Below, piece after piece: positions 9,801 through 16,680 of a stretch of DNA of 64,000 nt; the first letter of the stretch is position 1; the number at the start of each line of letters is the position of its first letter. The stretch lies in NCBI GenBank assembly GCA_003712055.1, contig RHLJ01000004.1, forward strand, positions 372,001 to 436,000. The letters are read 5' to 3'. A program made the translations under genes and the position numbers. The DNA is from Balneola sp. Lineage in GTDB: Bacteria > Bacteroidota > Rhodothermia > Balneolales > Balneolaceae. The notes under the pieces are model-generated. The model had not been told where the DNA came from, made no database searches, and saw nothing but the letters and a program-made list of their open reading frames with translations.

Positions 9801-11839
9801 ATTCCATCAATGCAATCGTTTCGGCTGCAAGCGATACGTCGAATGGATTTTACAGGCTCAATCAATTAGGAAATGCCGGAATAGCCAATACTTTCACAAT
9901 AAACCGTTCCAACGACTGGGAATTTCCACTTATTATCGGTGTTCAGGCCATCGATGCTTCCCAGCTGGCAAGTGATTTTACCTACATTTTGTACTATGGC
10001 TGGGATTTCATTCAAGCCAACAGCATGGAGATAATGGCTTATGATGACCTTATCTACACATTCGATATTAACGCACTACAGTTAATAAGCGGCTACTCTG
10101 ATAGTACATTTGAGGTTAGCCAGTCAGGATCACTGTCAGGAATATTTTTCAAAGATGTGAACAACAACCGAGCTTTTGATGGTTCATCCGATGTTATAGT
10201 TCAGAACGTTTCGAATATTACATTTTCACCTTCCAGTGGAGATACACTCCGGTATTTTTCATATGACCCTCGCATTGAATCTGCCTCATTAATATTCTCT
10301 ACTGCTCAGTATACCGATAGCCTCGAAATAGACATCAGAGCTGTAAAGGGTAATCCACAAATAGAAGGTAATAGTAATGAGAGTGGTTGGTATCTATTAT
10401 CTAATCCATTTACAACCACCATAGGTGAATTACTGGAGAACGTATGGACACAAGGAGCCATCAATTCGGATGCTCCTGATGGGGCATCAACCCTATATAT
10501 CTTCAATCAGGATAGTTCCATATATGAAGCAGTTACTACCGATCTGGATACCACCAAGTTGGCTGCAGGTCAGGGGTTGCTTGTATATCTATTTGAGGAT
10601 GACGATCTGGGAGATGGTGAAGGTGATATTGACGGAGGCTGGCCCAAAACACTATCCAATTACGGAGATCCATTCGGAGAGCAAGTCAGTGTAGAGATCA
10701 AGAATGTAGATCACGACGGATTTGCCGGAACTTCGGGAAGTGAAGGTTTTGCACTTATGGGGAACCCATATGGGTGGCACATTTCCGCAGATTCGGTTAT
10801 AGCTACGCTAAAACGGGAAGATCCATTCGCAAACAGCTATATCTATCGCTGGGATGCAGTTTCGAAGTTGTTCTATTTAACAACTTCAGGATCAATAGCT
10901 CCTTATGAGTCATTTTTCATAAGAACCATTACTTCAGGAACTATTGCTACTCTAACCTTGGATTATAGTGATCATGTGGAAGTGATAGATGAAGCTGATG
11001 AAGAAGGAGAAGAAGGCGGAGGTGCAGAAAAAGCAATTTCTGAGAAGAAACCGGTGATAGTATCTTTTAACCTTGGTTCTGAAGAGCACGAAACTACTTC
11101 GAGTTTTTACTTAAGGTTTGATGATGATGCTAATTCAAGTATCGATATAGATCCATTTGACGGATATTATCTTGGCTCATATGCATCTCAATATGCCAAC
11201 CTATATACCAAAATTGGGGATCAGGCTCTAAGTATAAATAATCTTCCAATTGGCTTAGATGAGCACTCCGAGTTCCCTCTATATATCGACGCTACATTAT
11301 CCGGGCCGTTTACACTAAACTGGGATGCTGGAAGATTTCCTGAAGATTGGAAATTCAGTTTAGAAGAATTAGCTACCGGAAGGGTGATAGATCTTATTGA
11401 AGAGTCAGGTTATAGTTTCGAAGCTACTCATAAATCTAAGTATGATAGTTCACTCAATCCAATGGTATTAGATAACACCCAGTCAAAACAGGAAGTAGCA
11501 AATACTCCGGTATTCATGCTAAGAATAGTCCCAGCAAATCTTGTCGGTACAGAAAACGGGTTTGGAATACCATTAGTGGTAGAGTTAGAACAGAACTACC
11601 CAAACCCATTCAACCCTAGTTCTGTGATCCGTTTTGGAGTACCCACAACCAGCGAAGTTAAACTAGAAGTATTCGATGTGCTCGGGAGAAGGGTAGCCAC
11701 TCTGGTTAATGGCGAAACCAAACAGCCGGGTAGATATAATATTCAATTTAACGCTCGTGATTTGTCCTCAGGGATGTACATCTATCGTCTCGTAATTGGT
11801 GATAAAGTGCTCACTAAAAAAATGACCCTTATTAAATAA
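3872..11839 (+). CDS. Giant secreted protein: three 7-bladed FG-GAP/VCBS propellers, fibronectin type III modules and T9SS sorting domain
   Basis: 2655 residues. Residues 1-23 are a signal peptide. Fibronectin type III-like modules (PxxVSNVQV...ITVIWD, NVYRET) alternate with three blocks rich in calcium-binding DxDxDGDxD motifs: about residues 215-595, 1000-1360 and 1570-1930. I count seven such motifs in each block, which fits three seven-bladed integrin-alpha-like propellers. Each block is followed by a longer Fn3-type module with the recurring words SYN-[LV]-[YF], TxGxR and GLNTS. Residues about 2040-2560 are a less repetitive beta-rich region with an acidic Glu/Gly stretch (EADEEGEEGG). 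Residues about 2570-2655 are a type A T9SS sorting domain (YPNPFNP, VFDVLGRRVATL, KMTLIK) that would direct export and surface anchoring. No catalytic motif was recognised; adhesion or matrix binding is a guess. It lies downstream of the two-component pair and upstream of the PID-CTERM gene. Confidence 0.93.
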   Translation: MKSPGFIGVCILIFSILPKQGFSQVDPSISNEPPTESSVSLTLTIGDNSDYGYNFDIYRDGSIIYSDPGSFATSIDFEDTSLDPGTTYDYYGVVTLLDSFGGDSTSQTSTTIQVTTLPKPSVVSNVQVDSSTYGQITVIWDQNSESDFMFYNVYRETSSTSSPGNVLTTINLNTTTSYIDNSVADGTTYFYYVTVVNNDGVEGDISNEASTTSLYGLNYITNSSSSFAGLWSPLTPIDYDNDGDLDLFYTGIPSSGTIASKLYDNDGSGTFTENTNHGLPAIHSYVSQYFVWGDYDNDGDLDIILAGDNNSVATGTRQIHSYTNNGDGTFSAKTNLALIPAWYPAMDFGDYDNDGDLDLFVTGQTGSGVLQATLYDNDGDGNFSVGSQSFTGVETGAVEWVDYDNDGDLDLTYFGNDITTGSAGSFFYINNGDGTFTEETVNSPLKELRLSAISWADFNNDGFYDVFISGFHDGNSPSRVNQLYKNNGDGTFSLFADAVSGIVNQTTISWGDYDTDGDLDLLISGYDQIATTYSAKLFENSGSSGGYTFSESTTLPGVEAYSSAWIDLDGDTDLDAVFAISDGVNPFEIHLFENHLNKTSTTAAPTNLSWTETADSVTFSWDAVADPDGGPVSYNLYLTEENLANREGVPSHSNNTTGARRLFEHGNMGLNTSFTISKDSLQTAIYEWGVQSVDATWQGSSFTTGSDYSITVAKPANLSALFTSSLNKVDLSWDANTEPGVQYEVYRIDETNATTTKISTTSSTSLSDYPPAPNNYTYFLKAVVAVGIESVTSDSAIVAAYPDATTPSALDTTSTSISQVVLEWSQTGNEPATGENYSFDLDKFEVYRDSGAIGTGTMLLANPTSPSYTDNSVTAGATYYYYVRALEPVTPDTSGFSDTLVVTLSLPAAPTAPTNLVASKNLYNNVTLSWDASTSEANIEYDVYRTDAGLIGTTSNTSFADGTVASNTAYEYSVKAKDEFNQESASSNTVNVTTPSFIIADGSISGLTAAYGSDAETADFDGDGDLDIVLAGYNNGTVGGVYLNDGTGAFATPIALPTFYWDDNSRFDPADYDGDGDIDLASTYRNSGDGSKSVFILNNNGSGSFSYSGIGFTEFNTGDPSWGDVDNDGDLDLFIPATESKLYINSNGTFIDSGQSFNSASDTKAHWADYNNDGYQDLLLVGGTSLSTLLYVNDGNGNLSNSGESIVSSGFRATWRDINNDGYLDFAISTISSGIFIYENDGSGNFTGSQLTTSATLNNAEISFEDFDHDGDADAFVFGLVGSGTSAVYESYYFENNGDGTFAESELTAPVINFGATILLKGDFDNDGDLDFGLTGVFFNYSTFAFTYTAKKYINNVSNDLTNTNPSAPSNLTTSLNGTERTLSWNESTDAEGAISSYNVFIQETSSSVMQTPANSDTTTGYRMRGEPGNTGLNTSYIIDENLLPSGTYSWGVQALDGSYLGSAFTKGTSFTVTNPAPATPSGLTASNIGYTTVDLSWNDINESDAFYNVYRETASTGSPSNLIATTTDTTWADSSLADGTTFYYYIQAEDKAGQLSSVSSELSVETILQIFADLGNAGIPAFIYSAKSAWGDYDNDGDLDLAITGHLSNISIAKIYKNQGNGVFSDSGINLTGVTSGEISWVDVDNDGDLDLFLNGDGTATTALLYRNDGGDTFTEINTSIEKLTNNTVEWADYNNDGYIDLLLYGEGLDDSGDISMATMSTSIYSNNGDGTFQVESINLQEVTNGCARWLDVDSDHDLDIILSSDEGGKIYENDGFGSFNESGKSFPSLDECTLDIADYDQDGDIDVLIAGENNISNRHEASIYVNDGTGSFSDSGVSLEGVNMGKWVDFDNDGDLDVLLSGLNNSNTRATKTYLNDGNGNFSDEPNLVTNIDNLVLQDLEVADFDNDGDLDAFLLGYSENKFLENVLSESNTAPSIPANLSASANSQDVIINWDASTDPEGSPVSYNVFITEVDSINAIVSAASDTSNGFYRLNQLGNAGIANTFTINRSNDWEFPLIIGVQAIDASQLASDFTYILYYGWDFIQANSMEIMAYDDLIYTFDINALQLISGYSDSTFEVSQSGSLSGIFFKDVNNNRAFDGSSDVIVQNVSNITFSPSSGDTLRYFSYDPRIESASLIFSTAQYTDSLEIDIRAVKGNPQIEGNSNESGWYLLSNPFTTTIGELLENVWTQGAINSDAPDGASTLYIFNQDSSIYEAVTTDLDTTKLAAGQGLLVYLFEDDDLGDGEGDIDGGWPKTLSNYGDPFGEQVSVEIKNVDHDGFAGTSGSEGFALMGNPYGWHISADSVIATLKREDPFANSYIYRWDAVSKLFYLTTSGSIAPYESFFIRTITSGTIATLTLDYSDHVEVIDEADEEGEEGGGAEKAISEKKPVIVSFNLGSEEHETTSSFYLRFDDDANSSIDIDPFDGYYLGSYASQYANLYTKIGDQALSINNLPIGLDEHSEFPLYIDATLSGPFTLNWDAGRFPEDWKFSLEELATGRVIDLIEESGYSFEATHKSKYDSSLNPMVLDNTQSKQEVANTPVFMLRIVPANLVGTENGFGIPLVVELEQNYPNPFNPSSVIRFGVPTTSEVKLEVFDVLGRRVATLVNGETKQPGRYNIQFNARDLSSGMYIYRLVIGDKVLTKKMTLIK
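4510..5660 (+). repeat. Propeller block 1 of the giant protein (7 FG-GAP/VCBS units)
   Basis: Seven units carry DxDxDGDxD-like loops: DYDNDGDLD (four times), DFNNDGFYD, DYDTDGDLD and DLDGDTDLD. They are followed by Gly/Ser loops and NNGDGTF strand signatures. The unit count suits a closed seven-bladed beta-propeller. Confidence 0.75.
6859..7950 (+). repeat. Propeller block 2 of the giant protein (7 FG-GAP/VCBS units)
   Basis: Seven units: DFDGDGDLD, DYDGDGDID, DVDNDGDLD, DYNNDGYQD, DINNDGYLD, DFDHDGDAD and DFDNDGDLD. The spacing is about 45-60 residues, as in block 1. Confidence 0.75.
8582..9660 (+). repeat. Propeller block 3 of the giant protein (7 FG-GAP/VCBS units)
   Basis: Seven units: DYDNDGDLD, DVDNDGDLD, DYNNDGYID, DVDSDHDLD, DYDQDGDID, DFDNDGDLD and DFDNDGDLD. 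The Fn3 module ahead of this block (FYNVYRETASTGSPSN) closely resembles the one ahead of block 1 (FYNVYRETSSTSSPGN), which suggests internal duplication. Confidence 0.75.
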
Positions 11840-11890
11840 TCGCTTACAGCATTTAATCTCGAATTTTGAATTCTTAATTCACGATCCATT

Positions 11891-12100
11891 ATGAACCAAA
11901 CACTTTTACTCTTTGTCACACTAGTCGTCATTGTATTAACCTCCGATATCATTCTGGCTCAAGGTTTACCCGGTCTTCCAGGTTTTCCCGATGATCCTGC
12001 TGCGGCTCCCATTGATGGAGGACTTGGGATTTTAGCTGCAGCAGGCGGGGCTTATGCCCTCAAAAAGCTACGTGATAAAAACAAAGAAGAAGAGACTTAA
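11891..12100 (+). CDS. Small PID-CTERM-type sorting-tag protein
   Basis: 69 residues in three parts. A signal peptide (residues 1-24, ending LAQ) leads to a short Pro/Gly-rich mature stretch. This is followed by a C-terminal tag made of PIDGGLG (40-46), a hydrophobic segment LAAAGGAYAL, and a basic end KKLRDKNK. This matches the PID-CTERM signal known from small Bacteroidota proteins, which resembles exosortase/archaeosortase tags in layout. Almost nothing lies between signal peptide and tag, so the mature protein would be very short. It starts 51 bases after the giant T9SS gene and is probably co-transcribed with it; a strong terminator follows at 12144. No exosortase gene is visible in the window. 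Confidence 0.75.
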   Translation: MNQTLLLFVTLVVIVLTSDIILAQGLPGLPGFPDDPAAAPIDGGLGILAAAGGAYALKKLRDKNKEEET

Positions 12101-12143
12101 TACATAGAATGCATCAAGAGAGGCTAGTCACGTACCTAAAACT

Positions 12144-12179
12144 AAGCCCTTCATAGTACTATGAAGGGCTTTTATTTTT
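12144..12179 (+). terminator. Rho-independent terminator after the PID-CTERM gene
   Basis: A long inverted repeat (arms AAGCCCTTCATAGT and ACTATGAAGGGCTT) is followed by TTTATTTTT. It sits between convergent genes. The A-rich left flank is short, so it serves mainly the rightward operon. Confidence 0.85.
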
Positions 12180-12227
12180 CTTATGTTTAAGGAGCTCATA
12201 AGCTCAATAAAATTTACATCCGAAATA

Positions 12228-12872
12228 CTAGATACTCTTTTCAATTATTTCATTTATCGAACTTATCTCATCCTCGTTTATAAGGTGTCCCATTCCCGGA
12301 TATAATTTCTTAATTACAGAAGCTCCGAGATGTTCAAAAACCTCAGCACTTTCATTAACTCGTTCTTTCGGGATATGAAAGTCTACATCGCTACACCCCA
12401 AAAAGATGGGAGTATTTTTTAAGTCGCCACTATAGTCGTTAAAATCGATAGATGGCCCGATCAATCCTCCGCTTAAGGCAAATAATCCGGCGTATTTTTT
12501 TGGGTTTCTAGCCACAAAATCACTGGCCAGGCACGCACCTTGTGAGAATCCAAGAAAGAAAATCTTATGATCGGGGATTCCCTGTGCATTAAGGTCAGAA
12601 ACAAGTGCCGAGATAACTTCCATTCCAGAATCAATACCTGGTTGATTCTGCTCTCTTGGAACAAGAAACGAATAGGGGTACCAGGTGTGATTTGATGCTT
12701 GTGGGGCCAAAAAAGTAATTTCATGGCGTTGATCTATTTCATTGGCCAGCGGTAAAACACTTTGAGCGGAAGCTCCACGGCCATGAATCATAATCATGAC
12801 TGCTTTAGCTTCTTCTAATTCAGCACCAGCCTTTATAACCGGCATTCCTTTGTGTGGGCTATTCATTACCAT
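12228..12872 (-). CDS. mhqD: Alpha/beta hydrolase of the phospholipase/carboxylesterase (MhqD-like) family
   Basis: 214 residues, a normal length for the family. The catalytic triad can be read as Ser110 in GFSQG, Asp162 or Asp164 in GCSDVDFHIP, and His196 in GMGH. MIHGRGASA at 28-36 supplies the oxyanion-hole HGRG motif. There is no signal peptide, so it is cytosolic. It starts one base after the dioxygenase gene stop, with a GGAGGG ribosome site inside the upstream coding end. In Bacillus subtilis the paired genes mhqE (dioxygenase) and mhqD (this hydrolase) respond to methylhydroquinone and catechol stress. The same pairing here supports a role in quinone or electrophile detoxification. 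The symbol rests on pairing and family, and the substrate is unknown. Confidence 0.85.
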   Translation of the reverse strand: MVMNSPHKGMPVIKAGAELEEAKAVMIMIHGRGASAQSVLPLANEIDQRHEITFLAPQASNHTWYPYSFLVPREQNQPGIDSGMEVISALVSDLNAQGIPDHKIFFLGFSQGACLASDFVARNPKKYAGLFALSGGLIGPSIDFNDYSGDLKNTPIFLGCSDVDFHIPKERVNESAEVFEHLGASVIKKLYPGMGHLINEDEISSINEIIEKSI

Positions 12873-12873
12873 T

Positions 12874-13803
12874 TTAACCCTCCAGGTTTGGTAAAATACT
12901 TTCTATTAATTCTCTGCGAGGTTCTAGCCAGGGAGTTAAGATTAGCTTTTCTCCTAAATGTTCGAAATCCTCATCTACATCGTATCCCGGATCATCCGTT
13001 GCTATTTCGAATAAAACCCCACCTGGTTCTCTGAAATAAATAGATCTAAACCAATGCCGATCGATTACTTCAGTAGGATGAAGTCCTTTGCTAAGTACCT
13101 TCTCACGAAGATCCTTAAGATCATCAAGATCTTTCGCGCGAAAGGCTACATGATGCACGATACCTCGTCCTCCATGACCCTGAGTGCCATTTTCCTCTTC
13201 TATAATAACCGAGCTACCGATATTTGCATCAGTTTGGAAGAGAGTAAGTTCTCCGCTTGATGATTCCTCTCCAAAACCCAGTACATTAGTTAATACATCA
13301 ACGGTGCCTTCGGGGTTGGCAACTTTCAAACGTGTAGAATCAAAACCCTGGATAGCATACTCATTTGGTACCGGGCTGTCATAGGAGCTTACCTGTTCTT
13401 TTGCCCCGCCGTCAAAAACCATATTCAATTCTAACCCGTCCGGATCCTCAAAACGAATAGTCTTCTTTCCAAATAATTCAAAGAAATCTGAATGCTTAAT
13501 ATCAAGATAATTTAAGTGCTCAATCCAGAAACCAACGGAGTCTTTCGGAACCCTAAACGCGACATTTACCGATTCACCAACTCCCGTAGTTCCTTTATGA
13601 GCTCTGGGCCAAGGGAAGAATGTTAAACTGGATCCCGGTGACGCAGCTTCATTTCCATAAAATAAATGATAGGTACTTGGGTCATCCTGGTTTACTGATT
13701 TCTTAACCATTCTCATCCCCAATCCCTTAGTATAGAAATCAAAATTTGATTGGGGATCTCCCGCAAGTACGGTAATGTGATGTAATCCTTTATTGTGTTT
13801 CAT
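12874..13803 (-). CDS. mhqE: Ring-cleaving dioxygenase of the vicinal-oxygen-chelate (glyoxalase) superfamily, MhqE/MhqO-like
   Basis: 309 residues with two VOC repeats. The first begins GLHHITVLAGD (His8/His9). The second carries GIVHHVAF (His217/His218) and GGVLFEIATDD with Glu266, the expected Fe(II) ligands of extradiol dioxygenases; His250 is a likely catalytic base. The family opens hydroquinone or catechol-type rings. AAGGAG just before the ATG is a clear ribosome site, strong for this genome. It is the first gene of a two-gene leftward operon with the MhqD-like hydrolase. A perfect 10-bp inverted repeat 34 bases upstream is a candidate MarR-type operator. No regulator gene is next to it. 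Confidence 0.88.
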   Translation of the reverse strand: MKHNKGLHHITVLAGDPQSNFDFYTKGLGMRMVKKSVNQDDPSTYHLFYGNEAASPGSSLTFFPWPRAHKGTTGVGESVNVAFRVPKDSVGFWIEHLNYLDIKHSDFFELFGKKTIRFEDPDGLELNMVFDGGAKEQVSSYDSPVPNEYAIQGFDSTRLKVANPEGTVDVLTNVLGFGEESSSGELTLFQTDANIGSSVIIEEENGTQGHGGRGIVHHVAFRAKDLDDLKDLREKVLSKGLHPTEVIDRHWFRSIYFREPGGVLFEIATDDPGYDVDEDFEHLGEKLILTPWLEPRRELIESILPNLEG

Positions 13804-13836
13804 AATAATCTCCTTTTTTTGCGGCCAAAGAATAAT

Positions 13837-13860
13837 AAATAGTTTAACATTAAACTATTT
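13837..13860 (-). promoter_or_regulatory. Candidate MarR-type operator before mhqE
   Basis: Perfect inverted repeat: arms AAATAGTTTA and TAAACTATTT around ACAT, 24 bases in all, ending 34 bases before the mhqE start. Its size and AT-rich symmetry resemble operators of MarR-family repressors, the family (MhqR) that controls mhq genes in Bacillus. The remaining part of the 13804-13995 gap shows no gene. Confidence 0.5.
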
Positions 13861-13995
13861 GAAATAATCTATCACCCGAATTGGTTCGAACGATTAGAAT
13901 TAACTTATTTCCGAAAAAGAGATGAATTTGGCTTTTTTTTTATTGTTATTGGTAGCGCTTTTATAATATTAACAATCGGGTATTGGGGACAAAAA

Positions 13996-14235
13996 ATGTG
14001 CAAGTGCGAAAGCTGCGGAGTGGAAGAGGGTCAATTAAGACCCATAGGTAAGTACATAGTTGAGCTACATCAACTTGAATACAAAGGGTCTAAGATGGAT
14101 TTATGCTTGACCTGTTACCGTCATTATAAAATGAAGCTCACAAGAGTGGCTGATAAAGAGCAACGTGGGTTTGATTTATATTCCAATTTTAAAAAGTTAT
14201 ATCAACAGGCATTTCATACTGAGCATAAAGATTGA
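13996..14235 (+). CDS. Small zinc-ribbon-like protein of unknown function
   Basis: 79 residues with Cys4-x2-Cys7 (CESC) and Cys37-x2-Cys40 (CLTC), plus Cys2. Two CxxC knuckles about 30 residues apart suggest a bound zinc ion. The C-terminal third is charged and probably helical (DLYSNFKKLYQQAF). GGGGACAAAAA precedes the ATG and gives a plausible ribosome site. It stands alone, divergent from mhqE and 44 bases before the M48 protease gene, so the two could be co-transcribed. I do not recognise a named family. Possible roles are a nucleic-acid-binding or protein-interaction module, but nothing in the context decides. Confidence 0.65.
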   Translation: MCKCESCGVEEGQLRPIGKYIVELHQLEYKGSKMDLCLTCYRHYKMKLTRVADKEQRGFDLYSNFKKLYQQAFHTEHKD

Positions 14236-14279
14236 AAATGTTGTTATTTTATCACACCCGTGATTTAAAATAACTGCAT

Positions 14280-15521
14280 ATGAATGTTTTCACGATAATT
14301 ATACTGGCAGCACTGCTGGTAGATTATTTGCTTGATCTTGTAGCAAAAATCTTGAACCTGAAGGCGCTTTCTGAACAACTTCCAAATGAGTTTGAAGGAG
14401 TCTATGATTCAGAAACGTATAAAAACTCTCAGGACTATACCAGGGTCACAACAAGTTTTGGACTGAAGGTTACTTTATTCGATTTGCTGCTCTTACTTGC
14501 TTTTTGGTTTTCAGGAGGGTTTAACTGGTTAGATGAAGTTGTAAGAGAGTGGGGATTTTCAGAACTGGTTACAGGCCTTTGTTATATAGGACTTATTGTA
14601 GTTGCAAAATCAATGCTATCCATTCCTTTTAGTGCCTATTCTACTTTTGTTATTGAAGAGAGATTTGGGTTCAACAAAACAACCCCAAAGACGTTCCTTC
14701 TTGATCTATTAAAATCTTTACTTCTTAGTGCCTTGTTAGGTATCCCTTTGTTAGCAGGTATCCTTGCTTTTTTTATGTACTCCGGAGAATGGGCCTGGTT
14801 ATATGCCTGGATTGCAGTGACACTATTTACTTTGATCCTCCAATATGTGGCTCCAACCTGGATTATGCCGCTTTTCAATAAGTTTACACCTCTGGATGAA
14901 GGCGATCTGAAAACAGCAATTGATGATTATGCCACTGAGGTTGACTTTCCAATGAAAGGTACTTTTGTAATCGATGGTTCTAAGCGCTCAAGCAAGTCAA
15001 ACGCTTTTTTTACAGGTTTTGGTAAAAATAAACGAATTGCTTTATATGATACTCTTATTGAAAATCATACTACCGATGAACTTGTATCAGTACTAGCTCA
15101 TGAAGTAGGTCATTACAAAAAGAAACACATTTTAAAATCGATGATTATAGGGGTAGTCCATACCGGAGTGCTTTTCTTCTTGCTATCCATTTTTCTAAAT
15201 TCGGAGGGCCTTTTTGAGGCATTCTTCATGCAGAATATGTCGGTGTATGCCGGACTTATTTTCTTTGGAATGCTTTATGCTCCGGTAGAAATGATCTTAT
15301 CCATTTTTATGCAAATGTCTTCCAGAAAACATGAATACGAAGCAGATGAATATGCGGTAACTACCACAGGAAGAACAGACAGTATGATTTCGGCATTAAA
15401 GAAATTATCAAAAGACAATTTATCTAATTTGACTCCCCATCCTTTTTATGTTTTTTTGAATTACTCTCACCCACCGATTTTATTAAGAATAGAAGCGATA
15501 AGGCGTTTACATGGGAACTAA
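14280..15521 (+). CDS. M48-family (Ste24/CAAX prenyl protease-like) membrane zinc metallopeptidase
   Basis: 413 residues. The active site HEVGH has zinc ligands His274 and His278, and the third ligand is Glu354 in HEYEADEYA. An N-terminal peptidase_M48_N region has several membrane segments (residues about 1-20, 65-80, 100-125, 150-175, 180-200). Further hydrophobic segments at about 288-305 and 318-340 flank the active site, as in Ste24/HtpX enzymes. The substrate in bacteria without prenylation is unknown; membrane protein quality control is a usual guess. The stop codon overlaps the next gene by 11 bases, so the two are translated from one message. Confidence 0.9.
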   Translation: MNVFTIIILAALLVDYLLDLVAKILNLKALSEQLPNEFEGVYDSETYKNSQDYTRVTTSFGLKVTLFDLLLLLAFWFSGGFNWLDEVVREWGFSELVTGLCYIGLIVVAKSMLSIPFSAYSTFVIEERFGFNKTTPKTFLLDLLKSLLLSALLGIPLLAGILAFFMYSGEWAWLYAWIAVTLFTLILQYVAPTWIMPLFNKFTPLDEGDLKTAIDDYATEVDFPMKGTFVIDGSKRSSKSNAFFTGFGKNKRIALYDTLIENHTTDELVSVLAHEVGHYKKKHILKSMIIGVVHTGVLFFLLSIFLNSEGLFEAFFMQNMSVYAGLIFFGMLYAPVEMILSIFMQMSSRKHEYEADEYAVTTTGRTDSMISALKKLSKDNLSNLTPHPFYVFLNYSHPPILLRIEAIRRLHGN

Positions 15522-16644
15522 AAAGAAGATAGAAACACTCGCAATTCATGTTGGAACCAAGCATGGATCTGCATCTCGGGCGATAGCACCACCCTTAGAG
15601 TCTTCCACTACCTTTGAGCATGATGTAAAAGGCTATCAAGAAGGAGATTTTTCATATTCAAGGCATAGTAATCCAAATAGAAATCAACTGGAGCAGCTAT
15701 TAGCGGCTCTGGAGAAAGGGGAAGATTGTGCTGTATTCTCTTCTGGTATTGCTGCAATGAATGCAGTTTTAATGAGTGTTGATAAAGGAGGGCATGTACT
15801 TATTCCAGAGGACCTTTATCATGGTTCAAGGAACCTTCTCGAATTGTATAGCGAGCGTTGGGAGGTTACATATTCAGCTGTAGATACTACCGATTTGGAA
15901 GCCTATGCATCTGCATTTAAGGAAAATACTCAACTTGTTATTCTTGAAACCCCTTCAAATCCATTACTCTTAGTTACTGATTTGGAAAAAGCAATCAGAG
16001 TAGCACATAGTAAAGGAGCACTAGTTTGTGCAGACAATACCTTTGCCACTCCTTACAATACAAATCCTATCGAATATGGCGCCGACCTGGTTATGCATTC
16101 TACTAGTAAATACCTGGGTGGTCATTCCGATATTTTGGGCGGAGCTATCGTCACCAGGAAGCCAGATGACTTCTTTGACGGAATAAGAGCTATTCAAAAA
16201 AGCCAGGGCGCAGTACCTTCACCAAGAGATTGCTGGTTATTAAGTCGAAGCATTAAGAGCTTTCCAGTTAGGATGAGAGTGCATAATGAAAATGCCTTAA
16301 AAGTGGCTGAGTTTCTCGTCACGCAGAGGAGCATCGAGAAAGTGAATTACCCTGGGTTAACGAATCATCCAAATCATGAAATAGCTAAAGCTCAAATGAA
16401 AGGCTTTAGTGGCATGATTTCTTTCCTCTATAAAGGAAGTTTTGAAGAAACACTAAAAGTGGTAGCCAGTTCTAAGATAATCAGAAGAGCCACCAGTTTA
16501 GGAGGCATAGAAAGTCTTTGGGAGCATAGAAGGTCAAGTGAAAGTGAGACATCAACTACTCCGGAAAATTTGATAAGATTTAGTGTAGGGCTTGAGCATA
16601 TTGATGATCTAATCGGGGATTTAGATCAGGCGTTAAATCGGTAA
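15511..16644 (+). CDS. Trans-sulfuration PLP-dependent enzyme (cystathionine gamma-synthase/lyase family)
   Basis: 377 residues, Cys/Met metabolism PLP-dependent fold. The Schiff-base lysine is Lys200 in STSKYLGGHSD. Other family marks are YSRHSNPNRNQLE, SSGIAAMNAVL, ADNTFATPYN, and the C-terminal SLGGIESLWEHR and IRFSVGLEHIDDLI. The GIESL element is common to cystathionine gamma-synthase, gamma-lyase and methionine gamma-lyase, and sequence alone does not separate these. ATG at 15511 lies 11 bases inside the M48 gene, suggesting coupling. Two palindromes follow its stop. Confidence 0.88.
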   Translation: MGTKKKIETLAIHVGTKHGSASRAIAPPLESSTTFEHDVKGYQEGDFSYSRHSNPNRNQLEQLLAALEKGEDCAVFSSGIAAMNAVLMSVDKGGHVLIPEDLYHGSRNLLELYSERWEVTYSAVDTTDLEAYASAFKENTQLVILETPSNPLLLVTDLEKAIRVAHSKGALVCADNTFATPYNTNPIEYGADLVMHSTSKYLGGHSDILGGAIVTRKPDDFFDGIRAIQKSQGAVPSPRDCWLLSRSIKSFPVRMRVHNENALKVAEFLVTQRSIEKVNYPGLTNHPNHEIAKAQMKGFSGMISFLYKGSFEETLKVVASSKIIRRATSLGGIESLWEHRRSSESETSTTPENLIRFSVGLEHIDDLIGDLDQALNR

Positions 16645-16662
16645 CTTACTATATAGTAAGTT
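16643..16662. promoter_or_regulatory. Perfect 20-bp palindrome, copy 1 (operator or terminator)
   Basis: AACTTACTATATAGTAAGTT overlaps the stop codon of the PLP enzyme and is followed by TTT. It could end the upstream transcript as a hairpin. Alternatively, paired with the related element at 16681, it could be a TetR-type operator. Confidence 0.45.
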
Positions 16663-16680
16663 TTTCTGATTTTCGCGCTG

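Noticed and set aside
13054-13384. Plus-strand open frames opposite mhqE
   Set aside because: The minus-strand dioxygenase is complete with both VOC repeats and metal ligands; these frames have no support.
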